64,000 bases of DNA, from positions 190,015 through 254,014 of the forward strand of contig CAUYUJ010016482.1 of NCBI GenBank assembly GCA_963575745.1. The letters are read 5' to 3'. The notes under the pieces are model-generated. The model had not been told where the DNA came from, ran no database searches, and was given only the letters and a program-made list of their open reading frames with translations. Below, piece after piece: positions 12,010 to 21,000 of the stretch. Position 1 is the stretch's first letter; each line of letters starts with the position of its first letter. The stretch is from Prorocentrum cordatum. Taxonomy: Eukaryota; Sar; Dinophyceae; Prorocentrales; Prorocentraceae. The translations under genes were made by a program, and so were the position numbers.

Positions 12010-12065
12010 ATGCTTCTTCTATTCTCTGTGAGCAAGCTCCTGCTGTCTCCGCAGCTTCTCAGCCC
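12010..12065 (+). repeat. Split direct repeat A1 (left end of YR element)
   Basis: 56 bp beginning ATGCTTCTTCTATTCTCTGT and ending CAGCTTCTCAGCCC. It is identical to A2 at 22143-22198. It marks the left end of the element: the sequence to its left is not repeated at A2, where B1 lies instead. Confidence 0.93.
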
Positions 12066-12101
12066 AAGTGCCCCCCCGTCGGCCGCGCGTGCGGACGCCT
12101 T

Positions 12102-12566
12102 ATGCAGGCGCTCGCACAAGCGGCTCTCGGAGGCGCTGGGGAGATCTTCTTCAGGGGGCTGCGGGCCGCGCTCTACGAGCGGCTCGTGTCTGCCCCTTTC
12201 TCTGTTCTTCAGGACCCAGGGCCTCCTGCGCCGGCCTGGTCCATCCAGCAGGCGGACTCGTCCGAAGGTGAGGGGGCTTTCTGCCCCCTCCCTTCGGCGG
12301 GTTCCGCCTGCCCCACCGTCTGCCTCGGGCTGGCGGTGGATCTGAGCGGCGGGGTTTCGCCCTGGCTGCTCAGCACGGTCGTCGCCCTCCTTGGGTTGAC
12401 GGCCGCGTGCAGCGCCTGCGCAGGCTGCTGCATCGGGCTGCTGGGCCCGTACGCGTGGCGGAGGCTCAGGGCCCCCGCCTGGCCGCGCGGAGCGGTTCCT
12501 GCCCCCTTTGAGCAGGACCGCCGTGCGGCGCGAGCGCTGGCTTACGGGGTTCCGCCGCGGCCCTGA
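12102..12566 (+). CDS. Small ORF upstream of gag, possible membrane protein
   Basis: 154 codons from a true ATG, ending in TGA 60 bp before the gag-like ATG. Residues about 86-114 form one hydrophobic stretch (around PWLLSTVVALLGL) rich in Cys, followed by a basic tail with RR. It could be a single-pass membrane protein, or the region could be only the 5' leader of the element. No family is recognised. GC-rich DNA here leaves several frames open, so coding is uncertain. The best argument for it is its position between A1 and gag and its ordinary amino-acid composition compared with the Arg/Ser-rich shadows. Confidence 0.35.
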   Translation: MQALAQAALGGAGEIFFRGLRAALYERLVSAPFSVLQDPGPPAPAWSIQQADSSEGEGAFCPLPSAGSACPTVCLGLAVDLSGGVSPWLLSTVVALLGLTAACSACAGCCIGLLGPYAWRRLRAPAWPRGAVPAPFEQDRRAARALAYGVPPRP

Positions 12567-12625
12567 GCGCTCGTGCGGGCAGACGCCCAGCATTCAGGGA
12601 GCAGCTCCCTCGGCTGCGCCCATTG

Positions 12626-14566
12626 ATGGCCGAGCTGCCACCAGTTGGCGGAGGGCCTCTATGGCCCGAGCTCTACCCATTCGCAGCTCCCACGGCTCGC
12701 GGCTACGCACGTTGGCGTTTGGACGACGGCGACACCAGCTGGGCAGCTATCCCCCTCGCGTCTCGAGAAGGGGGCATCCTCCTGGCCCTGCCTGGCGCCT
12801 TTCGCTCTACGGCGGAGCTCGAGGCTGCCGAGGCGGGGGGTTTTGCGGGGATGATAGGCCCCTTCCAGCTAGTGGACGCCCAGCTCCAGGGGGCCGCTTC
12901 GCGGCCGCTCGCCACTACTGCCTCCGTCCTCGTCGTGGATATCGAGGTTGCAGAGCTCGAGCTCGAGTCGCTTTACCCTCTAGAGGTCGGCGAGGACGCG
13001 GCCATCGTCCCCTTCGCCGAGGTGCGGGGCCGCGTCTATTGGCCACACCCTTCAGGGGTTCGGGTGCTTCGCGAGGGTTACGCACGCTTGCACGGCGCCC
13101 CGCCTACCGCAGGGGAGGAGCCGCTCCCAGGGGCCGATCGGGCTACTCCCTATCACTCTGCCGACGAGATGGAAGAGCCCGAAGGGTTCGCGGCCGACGA
13201 GGACGCCGAACGCCCGGCCCCAAGTGCGCGATCTCCCGCGGACGCTGGAGCGCCTCGCGGCCCGCCCCCGAAGCGCACGGGCGCAGCCGCGCCGCCACGG
13301 GTCGCGGGCCCCGCTTCGATCGCTCCTGGTGCCCCTGCGGCGGCTCTGGACGACGGGGCTCCTATGACCCGTGCCGAAGTAGCTGCCGAAATGCGCGCTT
13401 TGCTTGCAGCCCACGCAGCCTCCACGATGGTCGGCCGACCCGAATCGCTGGGCCCCGAGCCGCCTGCTCGGAGCGATCGGCCCGAGGTGCCTCAGCTCTT
13501 CAGCGACGAAGCGGTGCGCCTCGGGCTGGACCCTGCGGGGATCGAGGCCGTCCTGTCCCACGCGCCCGTGGCCCCGCAGCGGGTCTCCGCGCGTCCCAAG
13601 GGTCCGACCTCCGCGCTGGTCTCGGCGTGGGAAAAGGCGCGCTCTCTGGCTGTCCCTCGGGCCCCTTCGTCGGGCTTCGGAACGATGGGCCCTCCGCCGC
13701 CACCTGGGTTAGCCCATCCCGCTGCGGTCGACGGCTTTGCCGAGGCGGGCGGCGCCGACGGGTTAGAGCCGCCCCATGCGGCCAATCCGACGGACTTCAA
13801 CCTCATGCTACAGTGCCTGCACCAGTCCCTCCTTCTGCAGCAGGGGCGGGGCCATCGTCCAACCGTCCATCCGCTGCTGGGGACCCTGAGCGACTCAGCT
13901 CAATCTCCGCCCGCGAGCTCGGGCGAGCCCGCGCCCGTATCGGCTCAGATGGGGGGCATTGCTCGGAGGCGCGAGTGGCAGCAAGCGCTGATACAGCACG
14001 GCCCCGACGTGCGAGGGCTGATGAAGGAGAATCTGGCTCGCGTCCTAGGCGTGGAAGTCAGCGCCGTGACCCCCATGGCCATGCATCAGTACTTTCGGGA
14101 GCACAGTCCGTTGGGGGCTCAGCCGACGACGCACGAGTTGCTGACGCATTTCGCCTTTCTCAGCGCCGAGCTGTGGCGGGCCTGCGAAGAGGGCAATCCC
14201 GAGAGAGTCCAGACTCTACTGACGTGTCAGTGCATGTTCATCGACCAACTGGCGGGGGACCGCGGCTATCTCGAAGCCGCCTGGTTCCTCACAGGACTGG
14301 AGCCTCCCCCGTGTCGCGTGACGAGTCTTCACACGGAGCGCGAGGCCCAGACCCCGTTTTCACCTCTGGTGGACCCTCGTTGGCTGTCGGCGCAGGGCGA
14401 ATACGTGAAGGAGCTGCAAGCATTTCGGGCGCGTCTCGACGCCGAGCGCGCCGTCGCGCTCCCCAAGCACCCTCCTCACCAGCCCAAGCAGCCCAAGGTT
14501 GCGAAGCAGCCCTTCAAGACCCAGGGTGCTTCCAAGGCGCCGAAGGCGGTGCCCAAGAAAGACTGA
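12626..14566 (+). CDS. Gag-like structural protein of the YR retroelement (ORF1)
   Basis: 646 residues. I chose ATG 12626, because the in-frame codon just before it is TTG. There is no zinc knuckle and no protease motif. Residues about 1-150 look globular. About 150-270 are Ala/Pro/Glu-rich and probably disordered. About 380-600 are helical-looking, including GLMKENLARVLGVEVS and the phrase TPFSPLVDPRWLSAQ. The last 35 residues (from about 612) are a Lys/Pro/Gln-rich basic tail, suitable for nucleic-acid binding. Position before RT and this overall design suggest a nucleocapsid or capsid role, by analogy with ORF1 of DIRS/Ngaro elements. The frame differs from ORF2 by one, and the stop lies 449 nt before the first ORF2-frame ATG. 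Confidence 0.78.
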   Translation: MAELPPVGGGPLWPELYPFAAPTARGYARWRLDDGDTSWAAIPLASREGGILLALPGAFRSTAELEAAEAGGFAGMIGPFQLVDAQLQGAASRPLATTASVLVVDIEVAELELESLYPLEVGEDAAIVPFAEVRGRVYWPHPSGVRVLREGYARLHGAPPTAGEEPLPGADRATPYHSADEMEEPEGFAADEDAERPAPSARSPADAGAPRGPPPKRTGAAAPPRVAGPASIAPGAPAAALDDGAPMTRAEVAAEMRALLAAHAASTMVGRPESLGPEPPARSDRPEVPQLFSDEAVRLGLDPAGIEAVLSHAPVAPQRVSARPKGPTSALVSAWEKARSLAVPRAPSSGFGTMGPPPPPGLAHPAAVDGFAEAGGADGLEPPHAANPTDFNLMLQCLHQSLLLQQGRGHRPTVHPLLGTLSDSAQSPPASSGEPAPVSAQMGGIARRREWQQALIQHGPDVRGLMKENLARVLGVEVSAVTPMAMHQYFREHSPLGAQPTTHELLTHFAFLSAELWRACEEGNPERVQTLLTCQCMFIDQLAGDRGYLEAAWFLTGLEPPPCRVTSLHTEREAQTPFSPLVDPRWLSAQGEYVKELQAFRARLDAERAVALPKHPPHQPKQPKVAKQPFKTQGASKAPKAVPKKD

Positions 14567-15015
14567 AGGCGCCTTCGGCGCCCGCCACCTGGAAGGGTGG
14601 GCCTGCGGGGGGCCGGGGTACGCCGCCGCACACAGACTGCACCGACGCTGTTGCGGTTGCTAGGCGCGTTTGGGCACAGCGAGGGCGTGAGGGTAGGAAT
14701 GCGCTCTTCCAGCGATGCTGTTGCGGCCCCGCAGGGAGGAGTACGTTCCGCCACCACGCCCTTCGCTCTGCTCCGAACCGCTTCTCGGATCCCTCTGGCC
14801 ATTTTGGCCGACGCTTGCCTCAGTCGAGCGCGCCCTCCAGGGGGCCTGCAGCCCCTGAGGTTGGTGTCCCTGCTGGTGCTTGCTCTCCTTCAGGCACCTC
14901 TGCTGCTCTTGCCAAAGTCGCGCCATTCGTCGCTGACTTGTCTGCCTTGCTGCGCCTGTTCCCAGGCGCGAACATTGATATCACCCACTGGGCAGCAGCG
15001 CTGTCCCAGGTTGGG
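14567..15015 (+). other. Junction between gag and pol frames of the YR element
   Basis: The pol frame is open throughout this stretch and for a long way upstream, but has no ATG until 15016. The second half (from about 14850) reads like protein, for example ALAKVAPFVADLSALLRLFP, so pol may start here by frameshifting out of ORF1 or by a non-ATG start. I see no classic heptamer slippery site at the ORF1 stop. The segment also holds the first copy of a 43-bp internal repeat (14699-14741). Confidence 0.5.
14699..14741 (+). repeat. 43-bp internal repeat of the YR element, copy 1
   Basis: Identical by eye to 19819-19861, starting ATGCGCTCTTCCAGCGATGC. It is read in the gag frame as MRSSSDAVAAPQGG but lies after the gag stop. 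In the pol frame it reads differently. Confidence 0.9.
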
Positions 15016-18000
15016 ATGGGTGCTCGATGTTCTCTTGGTTCTTTCTCCCGCTCATCTATGCGTGCAATGGACAGGGACGGTCCGTACCTTTTGGGGCCGC
15101 CTCCCCGCGATCCTTGGCCGTGCCCGCCTGCTCCTCCTCTTGGTCCCCCGCCTGACGGCTTGTCGGCGAGGCGCAGGGAGCGCTGGAGACTGCGGCGCGC
15201 GGCGCGGACGCTCGCGCAGTATTCCGTTATTGCGTTGAACTGGCTCACCTTGGGTCATCCCAGCCTCGCTCCCGCCGAGGCTCGCGTCCGTGCCACGGTC
15301 TCGCCCTGCCAGGAGGGCGTCCGCACCCGTATCGAACGGTTGTGTCGGATCGCAGTTCGCCTTGCCCGTGGCGGCAAGAGCGACCTAGGTCGGGCTTTCG
15401 CCAAGTTCGACTCCACCGAGGTCTCGCTCCATGGCCTGGCCACCCATGTTGCAGCTCTGGAGGCCTCTTTCACCTCCTCTTCTTCCGTGCCTGCCCCCAT
15501 GCGGCACTGCCCGACCGGCGCTCCTCCGGTGCCTGGGTCGTTGGCGACTGCGGCGGCTTGGGACTCCACCCAGGCCGAGCCCTTCGATTTGAAAGTCAGG
15601 GCATCTCGCATCAAGTGGGATTATTCGCCAGAGTTTGATCCCGTTCCCTTCCTCTCTGACGCGCGAGTCCGCGAAGCTTTCCTCGATCCTGAGGTTATGC
15701 GGCTACCGGCATCAGAGTGGCCTGCTGGCCAGAAGGGAGCGCGCGTCCATATGGACCGCGCCGAGCTGTGGGCCCTACTCCAGAAGTGGGATGCCTGCGG
15801 CGCCCTGTACCTGACTCCTGCTTCGGACCTCGCCTGGGATGAAGCCTGTGGAGCTTTCAGGGTACCGAAGGACAGCGATTTCGACAGGCTGATCCTGAAC
15901 CCCACGGTTGTGAACAGCCGCTGTGCTTCAATTTCTTCCAGCACCCAGCGCCTTGGCCAAGGTTTCCTCCTGTGCCGTTTGGGGCTGGCACCTGGGGAAT
16001 GGCTGGCAGTTTCTTGTGACGACCTTCGGGAATTTTACTACACGTTCCGCGTCCCTCCCGCGCGTGCCAGACGTAACGCCCTGCGCGTTCGCCTGCCATC
16101 CTCTCGTTTCAAGGCATTTCGAGCCTGGCGCCCCGAGCTGGAGGGTGTGGATGTCGCGCCCTGCCTCAATGCTCTGGCGATGGGCGACAACATGGCTGTG
16201 GAGATTGCCAACTCTGCGCATGAAGGCGTCTTGCACAGCTTCGGGGCTTTGAGGCCTCACGAGCAGGTTGTCCACCGCTCGCCCTTTCCGCGGGGCCCGT
16301 TTGTCGAGATGCTGAATATTGATGACCACACAGGTTTTCAGAAGCTCTCGTGGCGTGGCTCCGCTCCTCGCCCCGACGACCCGTGTCGCCGTGATCGTGA
16401 GGTCTTTGCCGCGTGTGATGAGGGCTACCCGCGCGTGGGCCTGATACAGCATCCAGGCAAGCGCGCGCGCGGTGAAACGCACAAAGTGGTGGTGGGCGCC
16501 GAGGTGGAGGGGCGCATAGGCATCGTCTGCGCTCCTCTTGTGCGGACAGTGGCCCTGTGCAGGCTGACCCTGATCCAAATCTACCTCGGGATCACCACCC
16601 GCTCCCTGCTAGCCTCTCTGGTGGGCTGCTGGGTCCAGGTCTTCCTCTATCGCCGCCCGTTACTCGCCATCTTTACGCACGTCTACAACTTCTTGTCGCG
16701 CCTGGCGACCGAGGACGGCATCGAATACGACCTGCCCCCTTATGTTCGCGACGAGCTCTTGGCCTGCACCTTCCTAGCCTTTACGGCTATAACCGACCTT
16801 CGGGCGCAGCCTTGCCCCGAGTTGTTCGGTACGGACGCGTCTCTCGGCTGGGGGGGCGTTGTCCGCGCTCCCATCAGCCCGCAGCTCTCTGCCGAGCTGT
16901 GGCGCAGATCGGAGCACGGGGGGTGGCACACGATTCTGCACAATCGGAGCCTCCTCGCCGTGCTCAGCCGCGGCGTGCCCGTGGGCCCTGAGCTCACCCA
17001 GCTGCATCACGACCTGGGGCTCCCTTCTCTTGAGCCCCCTGTCGCGCCGCGCTGGGTCACCGAGCTATCAGAGTCGCTGCGCTTTCGGCTCGCGTACAAA
17101 TGGGAGTTTCGCATGCCTCGTCACATCAATATCCTTGAGACAACCGTGTATAAGAGTCTGTGCAAATACTGTTGTGTTCGCCTCCCCGACTCTCGGATCC
17201 CCGTCCTCTTGGATTCAAAAGTAGCTTTGGGCGCGACCGCGCACGGGCGCAGCAGCTCTCCTGGTTTATCACATGTTCTCTCGACCACTTTGCCCTATGT
17301 GATAGGAGGAGGTTTATATATGGGAGGCATGTACGTGCCCACGGACGTGCATAGGGCCGACGATCCCACGCGCAACCGCGCGGTGAGGCCCCCGTCCCGT
17401 GCCCCTCCCGCCTGGTTAGTGGAAGCAGAGAGAGGAGAATTTACTCGCTTTGATTGCATCGCGTACGCCGACTCTCGCTCGGCATTCCCTACTTGTCTCT
17501 GGGGCCGTTTTGTTGCGCAGCTTGTGGCTCGAGGCCCCGAGGGGTTGCTCAGCCACCGTTGGGCGGCCGCCCCCACCCTCCCGTTGGGTGCGGGCATGGC
17601 CGCCGACGCCGCCGGCGACGGCGCCCAGGGCGACGCCCTTGACCCCTCGGGCGCCGCCGAGAGCAACAGCGAAGCTGCTCTCGCCAGCGGAGAGCGTCGC
17701 GGGCCTCGCAACGCGCTCTTCGCTGACAGCGGCCGGCGTTTCACGTCCACAGCAGACGCCTCGCCCAAGGCGCCTGTATTCTCGGAGGGCGGCGCGCGCG
17801 GCCCCGACCCTGCCGCCGCCAGCGCTGGTTCGGCTCCCCCAGCCGCCAAGCGCCCGCCACCCCTGGCCCTCCGCTCCAAGGCCGCAGCGGCCCCTCCGCC
17901 TGCGATCGGGGGGGGCTCGTCGCGCGTCGGCTCGCAGGAAGCGCCAAAGGGGGCCACGGCTGCTACCCCCCGCGTCTTCCAGCGAGCGGCCAGGGTGAGC

Positions 18001-21000
18001 GCGTCTCGCCAGCTGCTTGGCGTCGTGGACGGGGCTTCGCGCAGCACCATCGAAGCCGCCTTCAGGCGCCAGTCCTTAGTCTACCATCCAGACAGGACCC
18101 CTGCGCACTTGGGGGCTGGCGAGCGTGCAGCCCGCGCGCTCAAGTGGAAGCAGCTCTGTGACGCCAAGTCAGTGCTGCTCCAGGCGCTCTCGCAGGCCGC
18201 CGCGCCGCCCGCTGCTCCTAGCACGGGCGGTGACGGTCCTGCCGCTCGCGCCTTCGCCCAGGCGAACGCGGCAGGGAAGGGCGCCCGCAAGGGCAAGCTG
18301 GCTCCTGGGTCGGCCATGGCCCTTCAGGCGCTCGAGGAGGCGGTCTCTTCGCGGGTCGCCCTGGCGAGTGCCGAGCTGGCCCCTCGGGCTGCCCTCCCCG
18401 CCTCGGGTGCGCCTCTCCCGAGCAGGGTTTCGTCCGCCCTCGCGACGCGGGCGGCTGAGTCCGATGCCATCCTCGCCTCCGCCGTGTCGCGCGGCCGCGT
18501 GGAGCTCGACGCGCTCCGCACCGCGCGGGCCGACGCCACAAGGCGCACGGTGCAGGCTCCAGCACGCGGCGAAGGCGAGCGTGCCGTCGCTCGCGCCGAG
18601 CTCGCGGAGGGGATGGCCGACCGCGCCTACTTCCGCCGCTTGCGCGAGGCCGCCAGTCGTGAGGCCGCGGGCTTGCCACGTACGGCTCCCGTCCAGCTGG
18701 GTCGGGATTGGCGCAAAACTCTGCGCGCCGTCCTGCACAACGCTGAGGTCTCGACGGGCCTCGCCAATGCGGATCGTGCCGCTCGTGCTGGGGACGCCCC
18801 CGCGTCGTCCACGGGGCGCTCCCTGGCCGATGTGGAGGCTGTGGACCCGCGCGCCTTGGCGAGGCCTGCCGACGACCCAGCGTCCAGCTTCAGCCGTCGC
18901 GAGGGGCGCGCTGTCCGCGCCCGTTTGGGCCCGCGGGAGGAGGCTGTCGAGGACCAGCCCAATCGCGGTGGTCACGCACCACACTCCGCCTCGCGCACGG
19001 GCGCCGCGCGCAACAAGCGCGCCAAGAAGCAGCGGCGGGCTTCGACGGCGGCGCTTCCCGCCCCTGAAGAGGGAGCCGCCACGACGCCTGGCCGCAGGTC
19101 GCGTCGCACAGCTAATGCGCGCCACTGGGCAGGTGCCGCACGCCCCAGCTCCGCCGCGGGAGTGGGCCCTCCACCGCGGAGCCGCAGCCCTGCCCGCAGC
19201 CGTACGCGGTCGCCGAACCCGTACGGGACTGATCACACTTCGCCCTCGGGAGGCGGCTCCTCGCTTCCCATCGACGTCTCGAGCGCGCCTGAGGAGCCGT
19301 CGGGGCCGCCGGCGGGAGAGGCATCGGAGGGCCCGCACACTCCTGAGGGGTCCCCTCCAGCGAGCGCCCGCAGCCGTTCGAGAGCGGAGCCCGCGTGCGA
19401 GGAGGACTCTCCGACGGAGCTCGAGGACGTCGTTTTGAGTGCTCTCACTGACTCCTCGGTGGACCTCGAGCGCGTCGTGGCGGGCCTGAACCCCGAGGTC
19501 CTCCGCCGCTTGCAGGCGGCCTTCCCGCGCCGCGCGGAGACCTCTCCGCCCGCCGCTCGCGCTGCGGCTCGCAGCCGCTCTCGGGGCCGCGGCCCGCGTG
19601 CTGGCCCCGAGCCGCCGCGGCCCGTTCCCCCGCCGCCGTCGCCACCCCGTCACCACTCTAGGGGGCGTGCGGCGTCGCGCTCACGTGCGCCGCTTGGGCG
19701 TCGCGCGGTGCGCTCTCCTCGAGTCGCTCCGAAGCGTCGCCCGAGCCCCGCCACCTCGCAGCGGCCAGCCAGCTCCCGCGCGGACTCCGCTGCTCAGGCT
19801 ACTCCGACTTCGGTATGCATGCGCTCTTCCAGCGATGCTGTTGCGGCCCCGCAGGGAGGAGGGCGTGCCGCCGAGGAAGGGGGGTCTTCGAGCGGCTTCG
19901 TGCGTGGCCGAGTTTCTGAACCCGAGCTGCCCCTCAGCGGCGCTCACAGCGGTGACGCTGCAAGCGCCGCGGCTGCAGCCTTCGCAGCGCGGCGCACGGC
20001 CTCGGCGGCCGCTGAGCAGCCCCTGCCTCCAGGGGCCGCGAGCGCCCTAGCGTGGCGCCTCAACATCGGCGGCGAGAAGATCACGGTAGTGAGGTGGGGC
20101 CCCGCCTGGCAAGCTGCCTTCCAGAGTGCGGCGTCGTGGCTGAGGACTTTCGCACCCGCAGGGGCCGCCGAGCCCGAAGGCAAGGATGACCTGCACTGCC
20201 TCCTGCGGGCCCTGCACGCCTACAAGCGCCTGTTTCAGACGGGCGGCGCCGAGCCGATCGATGAGGCCTCGTGGCTGCATCCTTACGCGGCCGTCGTCGA
20301 GCCCGAGGCTATTCCCGCACATGCTGACCTCCAGGCCATGGGAGCGGGCGCCATCCGTGGCATCGGGCTCGGCTCAAAGATCGAGCAGCGGCGGCGCGCG
20401 GGCAAACTGGCCTGCCTTTTCGACTTTCTGTACCACGTGCAGGACAGTCACGGCGCCATCCCAGCAGCGCTGTGGGGATCCCATTCCCCTCCGTCCGAGA
20501 TCCTCGACGCCTTCGCGGAGGTGGTGCCCGTGCCTCATCATTCGGGCCTCACGTCCTCGGCAGCTCGTTCCGAGCTGGCCGAAGCAGCCGCAGCGGCGCG
20601 TGCCGAGCCGCGCCCGCCTTTTGACTGGCCGACCCTCGAGAAAGGGGACGCTCTGCCAGCCGAGATCGAAGCAGGGGCTCGCCGCGCCTACCGTAACATG
20701 GGCGGGTCCTTCAGCTCGGCGCGGGCGATGCTGGCTGAGGCGTCGGGGTTCGAGACCGACGGGCGGGACGCCCTCGTTCCGCCCTTCTACGCGTCCAGGC
20801 GCAGGAGGGCCGCCACACTCATCAGCTCTCCGAGCCCTGGCCGCCCTGCGCTCATCCTGTGGTGCGTCTGCGGCCTCTGCATCTCTCTGGGAGCCGCGGC
20901 GCCGACCGCCGGCCAAGGGCTTAGTGGAGCTGCGCCGCCCGCGCCCGCTCGCCCTCCGCGCACTCCTTTCGTGCGCGATTCTCACCTCACCTCCGCGTAT

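Noticed and set aside
12508-14565. Long open frame extending ORF2 some 830 codons upstream
   Set aside because: Its translation is Arg/Ser/Gly/Pro-rich and overlaps the gag-like ORF1, whose composition looks like real protein. It is the out-of-frame shadow of a GC-rich gene and begins at a TTG.
14793-14803. GCCATTTTGGC resembling the core of the dinoflagellate spliced leader
   Set aside because: Only the palindromic centre matches; the rest of the leader is absent. The similar CCCATTTTGGG in B1 and B2 is part of a GC-rich palindrome.
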